Origin: Methanoregula sp.
Lineage (GTDB): Archaea; Halobacteriota; Methanomicrobia; Methanomicrobiales; Methanospirillaceae
Length of the DNA stretch: 43,586 bases
Assembly (NCBI RefSeq): GCF_028679125.1
Contig: NZ_JAJRCG010000023.1
Span: forward strand, 1 to 43,586
Reading direction: 5' to 3'
Below the pieces are notes generated by a model that was not told the DNA's origin, did not search any database, and saw nothing but the letters and a program-made list of their open reading frames with translations. Below, in pieces: positions 7,987 through 15,752 of the stretch (position 1 is its first letter; each line of letters begins with the position of its first letter). The translations under genes and the position numbers were made by a program.

Positions 7987-10215
7987 TCAGATCCGACGGG
8001 ACCGCAGCATCCCTGCGTACACGCACTGGCCATATGAGACGCAGCCGTCGCCAAGCGGGTAATCCCGGTTCGTGATGCACGTCAGGCCCTGCGCGATAAC
8101 TTCCCTCTCGATGGTGGTGCGGATCACGTGATTGTACGCGACCCCGCCGCTGATCGCAATGATCTCCCTGGCGTCCCTGCGGGCGGCACGGATTGCCATC
8201 TGTGCAATTCCCCGAGCAAGGTTGTACTGGAACGATGCGGCAATATCCCGGATTGCCTGGTGGTTCCCGGGTGCAGCGCTCATCTTCAGCAGTGCGGTCT
8301 CTATGAGCGCCCGGCTGGAGAGGGTCTCGCAGCCGTCCCGTGCGGTGAAGGTGAGATCCCAGGTTTCCGCTGTTCCTGCGGCCGCCGCGGATTCGAGTTT
8401 CATTGCCGGTTCGCCGTCGTATGTCCGCTCCCGGCAGATGCCGAGCAGGGCCGCGGCAGCGTCGAGCACCCGGCCGGTGCTCGTTGTCTGCGTCACATTG
8501 AAACCTGTCGCGAGCTGTTTCTCCAGCACGCCCAGTTCCACGTCCGACCAGCCACGGGAGGCAAGGAGCGAGCGGACGCGGTCATCCGGAAGGATGCCGT
8601 ACAGCATCCGCTCCGGAAATTTTGTTGCAAGATCTCCCCCGGGCATTGCCACCGGTTCGAGACGGGCGACCCGTTTGAGGTCAGGTACCTGCCCGGAGAA
8701 GATCTCGCTGCCCCAGACCGTGCCGTCGTCCCCATATCCCACCCCGTCGATGGCGATACCGATGCAGGGCCCCGTAGTGGCTGCGGCGATGTGGGCCCGG
8801 TGGTGCTGGACGGGAATCAGTTCAAGGCCGTGCTCTGATGCGATCTCCTTTGCAAAGCGCGTGGAGAGGAACTGCGGGTGGAGGTCGTGGGCGATCACAT
8901 CGAACTTTGCCCCGAGGATCCGCTGGAGGTTCCGGACGGTCTCTTCGAGATATTCAAGCGTTGCGGGATTCCTCACGTTTCCCACGTGGGGCGAGGTGAC
9001 CGCAAAACCGTTCCGGTAGATGGTCGCGTTCGCGTTCAGTTCCGGGCCCACGCCGAGGATGCAGTGTTCCCCGAGATCGATGGCAGTCCGCTTCGGTGCG
9101 ATCCCGCGGGAGAGCCGGATGATGTACCCGTCCCGCATCACCGAATCGTCGCACCGGTTGACGATCTTCCGGTTGTGCGTTAAGAAGAAGTCGGCATCGC
9201 GGTTCAGCTTTGCCATCGCAACGTCGATAGCCGTGATCATCGGGTAGCCGGGCATGTTCGCGCTCGTCATGATCAGGAGCGGGTGCTTAAGGTGTGAGAA
9301 GAGGAGGTGGTGGAGGCCGGTGTAGGGGAGCATGCAGCCGATGGTGTGCAGGTTGCTGATCGTTGCATGGGCAGTAGGGTCGCGTTTGTTGAGCACTGCG
9401 ATAGGGTGGACGGGACCTTCGAGAACCTGCCGATCTTCCGGTGAGACAACGGCCATCCGGCCGAGCTGGTCCGGCCTCACCATGATCGCGAAGGGCTGCT
9501 CGATCCGGCCGAGCCGGTGCTTGAGTTTGTCTGCTGATTCCTCTATGCACGCGAGGTGGAACCCGCCGATCCCCCGCATTGCAAGGATGAACCCGTCATC
9601 GAGAAGCCTTGCCGCCTCCTCAACGGGGTCGGCGCATTCGACGGCATGCCCGAGATTATCGAAGAGGGAGAGTTCCGGCCCGCAGGAGGCGCAGGCAATC
9701 GTCTGTGCATGGTGGCGCCGGGAGTGCGGGTCGGCATATTCCGCTGCGCAGGCAGGACACATCGGGAACTCCGCCATTGTGGTCCGCTCGCGGTCATAGG
9801 GAATTTTGCCAATGATGCTGTACCGCGGCCCGCAGTTGACGCAGGAGGTGGCCCAGTAATTCTTGTACCTGCCGCCTTTTGTGGAGAGATCCCGGATGCA
9901 CTCATCGCAGATCGCAATGTCGGGCGGGATCATGCCGGAGAACGAACCGGTGCCGCTCGCGAGGATTGTAAACCCGTCCGGGATCTCCGCATCGGTATCT
10001 GAACATTCCACGGAGTCGATACGGGCAAGGGGCGGCCCGCGGGAGACGGCGGCAAGGAATTCATTAAAACGCGCACCGCGTGCAAAGATCTCCACTTCAC
10101 TGCCGAGATTTTTCACCGTGCCGGCGATTCCGAAACCGGCTGCCTGCGCATACACGAACGGGCGGAACCCGACACCCTGGACAATTCCCCGGACCGTAAT
10201 TCTGCCTTTCTGCAT
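7987..10215 (-). CDS. hypF: Carbamoyltransferase HypF, [NiFe]-hydrogenase maturation
   Basis: HypF converts carbamoyl phosphate and ATP to a carbamoyl adenylate and passes the carbamoyl group to HypE, which makes the cyanide ligands of the [NiFe] site. All domains are visible: an acylphosphatase domain (GIVQGVGFRPF, residues 10-20), two zinc-finger pairs (CDEC 103-106, CVNC 125-128, CPAC 153-156, CASC 175-178), a YrdC-like domain (about 190-370) and a Kae1-like carbamoyltransferase domain with the HHRAH motif. Length is 742 residues, normal for the family. The frame extends to 10284, but the start at 10215 places MQKGRITVRG at the family N-terminus. Other hyp genes are absent here. In a methanogen its clients would be F420-reducing, F420-nonreducing or membrane hydrogenases. 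Confidence 0.96.
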   Translation of the reverse strand: MQKGRITVRGIVQGVGFRPFVYAQAAGFGIAGTVKNLGSEVEIFARGARFNEFLAAVSRGPPLARIDSVECSDTDAEIPDGFTILASGTGSFSGMIPPDIAICDECIRDLSTKGGRYKNYWATSCVNCGPRYSIIGKIPYDRERTTMAEFPMCPACAAEYADPHSRRHHAQTIACASCGPELSLFDNLGHAVECADPVEEAARLLDDGFILAMRGIGGFHLACIEESADKLKHRLGRIEQPFAIMVRPDQLGRMAVVSPEDRQVLEGPVHPIAVLNKRDPTAHATISNLHTIGCMLPYTGLHHLLFSHLKHPLLIMTSANMPGYPMITAIDVAMAKLNRDADFFLTHNRKIVNRCDDSVMRDGYIIRLSRGIAPKRTAIDLGEHCILGVGPELNANATIYRNGFAVTSPHVGNVRNPATLEYLEETVRNLQRILGAKFDVIAHDLHPQFLSTRFAKEIASEHGLELIPVQHHRAHIAAATTGPCIGIAIDGVGYGDDGTVWGSEIFSGQVPDLKRVARLEPVAMPGGDLATKFPERMLYGILPDDRVRSLLASRGWSDVELGVLEKQLATGFNVTQTTSTGRVLDAAAALLGICRERTYDGEPAMKLESAAAAGTAETWDLTFTARDGCETLSSRALIETALLKMSAAPGNHQAIRDIAASFQYNLARGIAQMAIRAARRDAREIIAISGGVAYNHVIRTTIEREVIAQGLTCITNRDYPLGDGCVSYGQCVYAGMLRSRRI

Positions 10216-10245
10216 GATGCTGTCGCAAAAATTTATTGATGCTCG

Positions 10246-10260
10246 CGGGGATATATGTAT
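10246..10260. promoter_or_regulatory. Divergent TATA element between hypF and the wHTH gene
   Basis: The 58 bases between the two divergent starts contain GGATATATGTATAG, which reads as a TATA box on both strands. On the - strand the expected start of transcription falls at about 10225, ten bases before the hypF ATG. On the + strand it falls near 10275. A single shared TATA region is inferred; no second convincing element is seen. Confidence 0.45.
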
Positions 10261-10272
10261 AGGGTTTTCACC

Positions 10273-10785
10273 GTGCCGGGCCATATTCGCATCGTCAATG
10301 ATCCAGTAGAGCTGGTCCCTCTCCTGATGACATTCAACGACCCTACTTTCAAGAAGGTCTATGAACTCCTGAACAAATCCTGGCTGACCGAGGCCGAGAT
10401 CCGGGCCAACATCACCGAGGATACCGTGCCGCTCTGCCTCCAGGTGCTCAAGAAGGGCAACCTTGTCGAGGAGCAGTGGCGGATGCCGAAGCCCGGCTCA
10501 AAGCCCGAGAAGGAATTCCGGGCAACCTATAATAAGTTCCGGGCAAACTTCCAGTGCAACCTGTCAGACCTTTCCGATATCCTGTACATCTCGCTCTCGA
10601 ATGACGAGAATCTCAGGAACGTGGTAGAGCAGATCGAGGGCGAACTGATGAAGGGCAACAGTTCCATCAACGATCTCTCCCGGAAATTCAACGTCAGTCC
10701 AATCTTCATCAAAGGCCTCGCCAAACGGATCACCCATCTGGATGTGAAGGGACAGGGGCTGGTGCTGCTTGACGCAGGGCACTAA
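10273..10785 (+). CDS. Winged-helix protein, ArsR-like
   Basis: A protein of about 170 residues with an N-terminal winged helix (DPTFKKVYELLNKSWLTEAEI then a recognition helix DTVPLCLQVLKKGNLVEEQW) and a C-terminal helical region that may form a second HTH (NDLSRKFNVSPIFIKGLAKRI). This is typical of archaeal ArsR-like regulators. The frame also has an ATG at 10255, but that codon lies inside the likely TATA box, so the GTG at 10273 is preferred; the difference is six residues. The 3' end overlaps the next gene by 17 bases. It is divergent from hypF, which makes hypF a possible target, but that is only an inference from position. Confidence 0.75.
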   Translation: MPGHIRIVNDPVELVPLLMTFNDPTFKKVYELLNKSWLTEAEIRANITEDTVPLCLQVLKKGNLVEEQWRMPKPGSKPEKEFRATYNKFRANFQCNLSDLSDILYISLSNDENLRNVVEQIEGELMKGNSSINDLSRKFNVSPIFIKGLAKRITHLDVKGQGLVLLDAGH

Positions 10786-11578
10786 AGATCCCCTCTATTC
10801 TATTCTTCGCAGCAAGCGCGAGGTCTCGCGCCTCCAGATCCTGGTCGAGATAGCCGAACACCAGCCGGCGGTCAGGCAACAGGAGATCGCCGAGAAACTG
10901 GGCGTGACCCCGCAGGCTATCTCCGAGTATATCCGCGAGCTCGTGGACGAGGGCATGGTCTCCGCGAGCGGGCGGGGCAACTACGAGGTGACGAAGTCCG
11001 GCATCGAATGGGTGCTGGCAAACGCCGAGTCGCTCGAATCCTATGCACGGCATATCCGGCGCGATATCATCCAGCAGGTCTCGGTCTGGGCAGCAATCGC
11101 CGCCGAGAATCTCAAGGCCGGTGATGAGGTCGGCGTATACATGAAGGACGGGTTTCTCTACGCGGCAAAGAACCCGACCGCGGCAACCGGTACGGCGGTT
11201 GCGGATGCAAAGAAGGACGAGGACATCGGGATAGCGCGCCTGAACGGGATCATCGAGCACCACGAAGGCACCATTCATGTCTGCAAGGTCCCCCGCATCC
11301 AGCACGGCGGCTCGCGCAAGGTGCGGCAAAGAGACCTGCTGGAGGTCACAAAAAAGGCCGGTTTTGTTGCGGCGGTCGGCCTTGAGGCCTTCATTGCCCT
11401 GAAAGCAGCGGGGAGGAAGCCCGATATGTTCTTTGGCGCCCGGGAGGGCGTGATCGAGGCGGCCTTCCACGGGATCGACTGTGCGATTGTGGTCGTGGAC
11501 GAGGAGTTTACGGATTTCTTGAAAAGGCTCGAAGGCGTGGGGCTCTCGTATGTGATCCACGACCTGATCGCTCCCTGA
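10769..11578 (+). CDS. Winged-helix transcriptional regulator with uncharacterised C-terminal domain
   Basis: A 269-residue protein. Residues 14-80 form a MarR-like winged helix (RLQILVEIAEHQPAVRQQEIAEKLGVTPQAISEYIREL, described here in parts: helix 2 at about 35-45, recognition helix QAISEYIREL at about 49-58). Residues 90-269 form a conserved archaeal domain with alternating strands and helices; GFVAAVGLEAFIALKAAG and FFGAREGVIEAA are its clearest blocks. Its ligand is unknown to me. The start is a TTG inside the previous gene, with no later ATG that would keep the HTH intact. The helicase gene follows after seven bases, so all three + strand genes probably form one operon. Confidence 0.8.
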   Translation: MTQGTKDPLYSILRSKREVSRLQILVEIAEHQPAVRQQEIAEKLGVTPQAISEYIRELVDEGMVSASGRGNYEVTKSGIEWVLANAESLESYARHIRRDIIQQVSVWAAIAAENLKAGDEVGVYMKDGFLYAAKNPTAATGTAVADAKKDEDIGIARLNGIIEHHEGTIHVCKVPRIQHGGSRKVRQRDLLEVTKKAGFVAAVGLEAFIALKAAGRKPDMFFGAREGVIEAAFHGIDCAIVVVDEEFTDFLKRLEGVGLSYVIHDLIAP

Positions 11579-11585
11579 AGGCACC

Positions 11586-13670
11586 ATGAAGATCATTGTC
11601 CAGCCCCAGAAAGGTGACAGTTACAAGCTGCTCTTTTACGATGGCAGGAACGTGCGGGGAGCCGGTTTTGTCGAGCTCCAGGACACCCCCCGGGGTCCCC
11701 GGCCCACGAAGTACCGGGTGAAGTGGGGGGCAAAGAAGGATTACCGGCATACTCCCTCAAAGGACCTGATCGCGAACTTCCGCGAGGCGGATGTGCGGCT
11801 GACAAAGCGGGATCACCGGTTCGAGACGTTCCTCGAGGCTTTCCAGGTAAAGACGGGGACGGTCGATGCCTGCCGCATGTGCCTGCTCGACGAGAAGTTC
11901 ACCCCGCTTGACGGCACCAACACGGTGCAGTTCGGCAAGAACGAGAAGATCTGCCTTGACTGCGCCCGGCGCGAGCTGCGGCGGGAAGTCTCGCATCTTG
12001 GCCGTCTCGGTCGGGATGGGATCTCCCATCTCGAACAGCTGCTCCTTGAGTTCCGGAACCTTGACCGGGTGCTTGCAACCCTCAATCCTGAGAAGATGAC
12101 GATCGGGGCGGCCCTCTTCGACAAGCTCGAAGCCCACCCGGTGATGACAACCGCCCCCCTGGAGGAACTGCCCCTGCCGCGGCAGTTCATTGATGCCTGT
12201 GGGGTGAAGCAGCTGATGCCTGCCCAGCAGCTGGCTGTTGAGGCAGGGCTGCTGTACGGGAAAGATCTGCTCGTGGTTGCGGCAACCGCGAGCGGCAAGA
12301 CCTTCATCGGCGAGATGGCCGGGATGAAGAACTATCTCGAAGGCCGGGGCAGGACGCTCTTCCTGGTTCCGCTGGTTGCACTCGCAAACCAGAAGTACGA
12401 GCGGTTCACGGAACGGTACGGGAAGTTTGCCCGGACCGGCCTGCTGACCGGTGTGAGCCGGCTGAACCTGCCCGAGACCCGGAAGGTCGGGGACCGGAAC
12501 CCGCAGGCGCCGATCATTGTCGGTACCTATGAAGGGGTGGACAACATGATCCGGTGCGGGCAGAGGATGGCCAATATCGCCACGGTCGTGATCGATGAGG
12601 TGCAGATGCTGGAGGATCCGGAGCGGGGCCACCGGCTCGACGGGATGATCGCCCGGCTGAAGTACCTGGCCCCGCAGGCCCAGTATCTCTACCTCTCGGC
12701 TACCATCGGGTCGCCGAAGGTGCTCGCGAAGAAACTGAACTGCACGCTCGTCCAGTACGCGGACCGGCCGGTCGGCCTTGAACGCTACCTCCTTTTCGTG
12801 GAGCGCAAGCAGAAGATCCCGACGATCAAGCAGATGACGACCGAGGAGTACAAGCGGACCTCCTCGAAGGGCTTCCGGGGCCAGACGATCATCTTCACCA
12901 ATGCCCGGGTCCGGTGCCATACGATCGCCGATGCACTCGGTATGCGGGCTGCCGCTTACCATGCGGGCCTGAGCTCGGTGGAGCGCCGTGACGTGGAGAC
13001 ACGGTTCTCGCAGGGGAAGCTGATGGCCGTTGTCACCACCGCGGCGCTCGGGGCCGGGGTTGACTTCCCGGCATCGCAGGTGATCTTCGATGCCCTGGCC
13101 ATGGGCCGGGACTGGCTCTCGGTGCAGGAGTTCAACCAGATGGCGGGCCGGGCCGGCCGGCCGGACTACCATGACCTTGGCCGGGTCGTGATCCTCGCCG
13201 AGCCCGGCGGCAGTTACTCCCGCGAGAACCCGGGGACCGAAGAGGAGATCGCGATCCGTCTCCTCAAGGGTGAGATGGAGGAGGTGGCGCCGGAGCACAA
13301 CTTCGAGCAGAGCTCGGAGGAGTACGTGGCCAATGCGGTTGCCTGCGGTGGCGAGGAGGCGGACCTCAACCGGATCAATACCACGATGGTCGGGAGCATG
13401 GAGCCGGTGCTGCCGGATCTCGTTGCGAACAAGCTTGTGGAGAAGCACGGTACAAGACTCGTGATGACGCCGCTGGCCCGGGTCATGGCAGAGCACTTCA
13501 TCGGCATGGAGCGGCTGCTGGAGATCGTCCGGCTCACCAGGAAGATGGAAGACCCGGTGGAGATCATCGCGGAACTGGAGAGCTGGGATCTCGAGAAAGA
13601 GACCAAGCCGGACCCGGTAAAGCCAAAGGAGCCCAAACCCGGGAAACCATCCGCTCGCAGGCACCGGTAA
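11586..13670 (+). CDS. Ski2-like SF2 DEAD/DEAH-box helicase with N-terminal zinc-knuckle domain
   Basis: A 694-residue superfamily 2 helicase. The N-terminal 190 residues are specific to an archaeal group (I recall the label DUF5814) and contain CxxC pairs at 96/99 and 123/126 that could bind zinc. The motor follows: Walker A AATASGKT at 232-239, a Walker B variant DEVQ at 337-340, SAT at 371-373, GVDFPA near 491, and motif VI QMAGRAGRPD at 518-527. A C-terminal winged-helix or ratchet part and a Lys/Pro-rich tail end the protein. The motif set is closest to Ski2/Hel308 enzymes. Substrate (RNA or branched DNA) cannot be read from sequence. It follows the wHTH gene by seven bases. Confidence 0.88.
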   Translation: MKIIVQPQKGDSYKLLFYDGRNVRGAGFVELQDTPRGPRPTKYRVKWGAKKDYRHTPSKDLIANFREADVRLTKRDHRFETFLEAFQVKTGTVDACRMCLLDEKFTPLDGTNTVQFGKNEKICLDCARRELRREVSHLGRLGRDGISHLEQLLLEFRNLDRVLATLNPEKMTIGAALFDKLEAHPVMTTAPLEELPLPRQFIDACGVKQLMPAQQLAVEAGLLYGKDLLVVAATASGKTFIGEMAGMKNYLEGRGRTLFLVPLVALANQKYERFTERYGKFARTGLLTGVSRLNLPETRKVGDRNPQAPIIVGTYEGVDNMIRCGQRMANIATVVIDEVQMLEDPERGHRLDGMIARLKYLAPQAQYLYLSATIGSPKVLAKKLNCTLVQYADRPVGLERYLLFVERKQKIPTIKQMTTEEYKRTSSKGFRGQTIIFTNARVRCHTIADALGMRAAAYHAGLSSVERRDVETRFSQGKLMAVVTTAALGAGVDFPASQVIFDALAMGRDWLSVQEFNQMAGRAGRPDYHDLGRVVILAEPGGSYSRENPGTEEEIAIRLLKGEMEEVAPEHNFEQSSEEYVANAVACGGEEADLNRINTTMVGSMEPVLPDLVANKLVEKHGTRLVMTPLARVMAEHFIGMERLLEIVRLTRKMEDPVEIIAELESWDLEKETKPDPVKPKEPKPGKPSARRHR

Positions 13671-13740
13671 TGCGGGATTCAAGGCCTGTTTTAACACTTG
13701 TTTTTACTATCTGGCGTTGTTAATCGTGATTCAGTAATCC

Positions 13741-13755
13741 AATAATTTATTATTG
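13741..13755 (+). promoter_or_regulatory. AT-rich TATA-like element before small frame
   Basis: The sequence AATAATTTATTATTG stands out in otherwise GC-rich DNA and lies 15-29 bases upstream of an ATG at 13770, a distance suited to a leaderless archaeal transcript. It supports transcription of the small frame that follows. Confidence 0.4.
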
Positions 13756-13769
13756 AGTACGCTCCATGG

Positions 13770-13982
13770 ATGACTATGGAGACCCCGGAGGAGCAGGAGA
13801 TCCAGATAACGGAGGATATCAGGTACCTTACCCGTACCCTGACGCCTGACAACATCGATGCGGAGGTCATGTTTGCGAAGAACCGGGGGATCCGGTCCTG
13901 TACGCCCCCCTTTGATTCCTCTCATATCAATGATACAAAAGTCAGCGAACGGCTGAAACGGGTACAGCCGCCGGAAGAGTGA
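13770..13982 (+). CDS. Small acidic hypothetical protein
   Basis: A 70-residue frame (MTMETPEEQE...) lying alone between the helicase gene and a T/A-run terminator. It has an upstream TATA-like element at the right distance, ordinary codon choice, and predicted helices around residues 10-30. It has no Cys pairs, signal or membrane helix, and I do not recognise a family. The opposite strand is also open for 87 codons at 13731-13994 but starts in AT-rich promoter DNA, so the + strand is preferred. An ATG at 13776 is an equally possible start. Confidence 0.45.
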   Translation: MTMETPEEQEIQITEDIRYLTRTLTPDNIDAEVMFAKNRGIRSCTPPFDSSHINDTKVSERLKRVQPPEE

Positions 13983-14006
13983 ACCGGGTGGCAATTTCCC
14001 CCATCA

Positions 14007-14022
14007 TTTTTGAAAAAAAAAA
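14007..14022. terminator. Bidirectional T/A-run terminator
   Basis: TTTTTG followed by ten A residues gives a T5 run for the + strand small gene and a T10 run for the - strand gene that ends at 14045. Both lie 20-30 bases after the respective stop codons, as expected between convergent archaeal genes. Confidence 0.6.
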
Positions 14023-14044
14023 TTGTTGAACTACCGGTGAATCT

Positions 14045-14881
14045 TTATTTTCCTAGAGACCGGCATACCCAGAGATCATAGATCGGGTCGGCCGGATTTT
14101 CGGTGACTTCAACCTGTCTTCCGAGTTCCTCGCCCCAGCTTTTGATGAGCAGGGCCTCGGGTTCTGTGCCTACCGTGATGAGTGTCTCACGCGATACCGC
14201 AAAGAGCTGGCTGATGATCTGCTGCCACATATCCTGCGAGAACGAGTTGATCTCGCCCATCATGATCCCGATCCCCTTCGGGACTGGCTCGATATACGCA
14301 GATGTCTTCATGGCATCGATCCACATCGTCTCCTCCGGGAGGAGTCGGCCGGTGGAGAGTCCGAGGGAGAGGAGTGCGTCATCGTTGTCATACGAGAGCG
14401 GGGTAAACCCGAGGTCCCGGAGGACGAGCGAACCGACACCGGACCCGCAGCAGGCATCGATGCACGTCTCACCGGAGCCTGCGTCCCAGAATCCGCTGAT
14501 CAGGTTTGTGAGGATGCCCCGGCGCCTGGGATTGAGATCCTCAATAGCCGGTGGGACTTCCGCTTTGAGGGCAAGGCTGTAGTATTCCCGAACTGCTGCT
14601 GCCCAGACCGCCCGGTCTTCCTGGTAGATCTCTCCGTTCAGGTTCTCGAACTTCTCGATGAGGAGCGCAGTAGGGTTCCGGGAGAGGAACGATCCGGTGA
14701 TCCAGCAGTCGCCGTTCCTGAACGCAAGGGCCAGGGGGTCTTCCTTCTCGTCCAGCAGGAGCCGGCCCTCATCCCCGCCAGCAAGGGTCAGGGTATCGTT
14801 ATACCGGGGGTCGGGGAGCACCGAGAACTGCGGCTCCACGAAGACCACCTCGTCGACGCCAAGGATCTCTGCGACCTTCAT
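14045..14881 (-). CDS. SAM-dependent methyltransferase-like protein
   Basis: A 278-residue protein. Residues about 125-215 look like a Rossmann methyltransferase core: the glycine-rich motif I is CIDACCGSGVGS (140-151), an acidic SYDND (163-167) follows where strand 2 binds the ribose, and IDAM (188-191) could be the motif III acidic site. The N-terminal 120 residues are a separate lineage-specific domain. No clear catalytic motif such as NPPY is present, so the substrate is unknown. Its ATG overlaps the stop of the beta-helix gene by four bases, so translation is coupled. It is the last gene of the apgM operon. A pseudo-enzyme that only binds SAM is also possible. Confidence 0.65.
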   Translation of the reverse strand: MKVAEILGVDEVVFVEPQFSVLPDPRYNDTLTLAGGDEGRLLLDEKEDPLALAFRNGDCWITGSFLSRNPTALLIEKFENLNGEIYQEDRAVWAAAVREYYSLALKAEVPPAIEDLNPRRRGILTNLISGFWDAGSGETCIDACCGSGVGSLVLRDLGFTPLSYDNDDALLSLGLSTGRLLPEETMWIDAMKTSAYIEPVPKGIGIMMGEINSFSQDMWQQIISQLFAVSRETLITVGTEPEALLIKSWGEELGRQVEVTENPADPIYDLWVCRSLGK

Positions 14882-15732
14882 GCGCCGGCACCCCCCCGCT
14901 CGATCCGGAGACCGTGCGGCGCCTCGATCGTCCCGTCGACTTTTGCATCCTCGTGGAGCACGATCGACTTCGCTTTTACGTCGCCGAGGATATGTGCCCC
15001 TCTCTTCACGTAAACGGTTGAACCGCTCTCCACGTTGCCGTGGACCGTGACGCCGTCGACCACGGTGATCTGGTTCCTGGCCCGGAGGCTCCCGAAGATC
15101 ACGGTGTTCTGCTGGACATCGATGGAACCCGCCCGGATGTTCCCGTGCAGCCGGCAGCCCTTGCCGATCTTCATCGAGGAGGGGACCGAGAAGAGCTTCA
15201 TGTTCAGCTTCGAACGGGCGGGGATCATGAGCGGGATCTCCCGCTTCTCCTCGTCTTCCGAGAAGAGGTCGTCGAGGATACGGTCGAGTTCCTTCTCGTT
15301 CTCGATGTGCATGAGGGTCATTAGGTAGATGATGATGAACATGAAGACCGGCATCGGGTTCCGTATCGCGATCTCCCCTTTTGCCTCGAACCCGTCGCGG
15401 ATCTCGACCTTCTCACCGATGTCGAGCGCTCCTGCAACCGAGAGCTTGCCGTTGATCTTCACCCCCTCGCCAATATAGGCATCCTGTTTTGCGATCACGT
15501 CACTGCCGATCTCGCACCAGTTCCCGATCCGCGTGTCGCCGTTCGCCCAGACATACTCGCGGATCTTCGAGGATTCGCCTACGAATACGTCGTTGCCCCG
15601 GAGTCCGTAATCGATCTGGCAGAACTCACCGACCACGATGTCATGCGAGGTCTTGATGCTGTGCTCCTGCAACTCAGTCCCGTCGGGAAGCAGGCAGTGC
15701 TTGTGCCAGTCTTGTACGGATCGTTCTTTCAT
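14878..15732 (-). CDS. Beta-helix, bactofilin-like polymer-forming protein with hydrophobic segment
   Basis: A 284-residue protein made of two blocks of short hexapeptide-like turns. The first (residues about 30-125) has the pattern of a trimeric acyltransferase or bactofilin beta-helix (GEGVKINGKLSVAGALDIGE). The second (about 185-275) is strongly bactofilin-like (GNIRAGSIDVQQNTVIFGS). Between them is a hydrophobic stretch (PVFMFIIIYLMTLM, about 127-140) and an acidic helix, suggesting attachment to the membrane. No acyltransferase catalytic His is obvious. It could form a membrane-linked scaffold or a cell-surface-related polymer. It sits 20 bases after apgM and overlaps the next gene by four bases, so the three genes are probably one operon. 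Confidence 0.7.
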   Translation of the reverse strand: MKERSVQDWHKHCLLPDGTELQEHSIKTSHDIVVGEFCQIDYGLRGNDVFVGESSKIREYVWANGDTRIGNWCEIGSDVIAKQDAYIGEGVKINGKLSVAGALDIGEKVEIRDGFEAKGEIAIRNPMPVFMFIIIYLMTLMHIENEKELDRILDDLFSEDEEKREIPLMIPARSKLNMKLFSVPSSMKIGKGCRLHGNIRAGSIDVQQNTVIFGSLRARNQITVVDGVTVHGNVESGSTVYVKRGAHILGDVKAKSIVLHEDAKVDGTIEAPHGLRIERGGAGA

Positions 15733-15752
15733 GCATCACCAGGGAGCCGTAT

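Noticed and set aside
10216..10284. 23-residue N-terminal extension of HypF
   Set aside because: It spans the divergent TATA region and the family N-terminus begins at the 10215 ATG.
11757..13697. A 646-codon open frame on the - strand opposite the helicase gene
   Set aside because: It is a GC-driven shadow of a gene with all SF2 motifs; its His/Leu/Arg/Pro-rich product has no domain.
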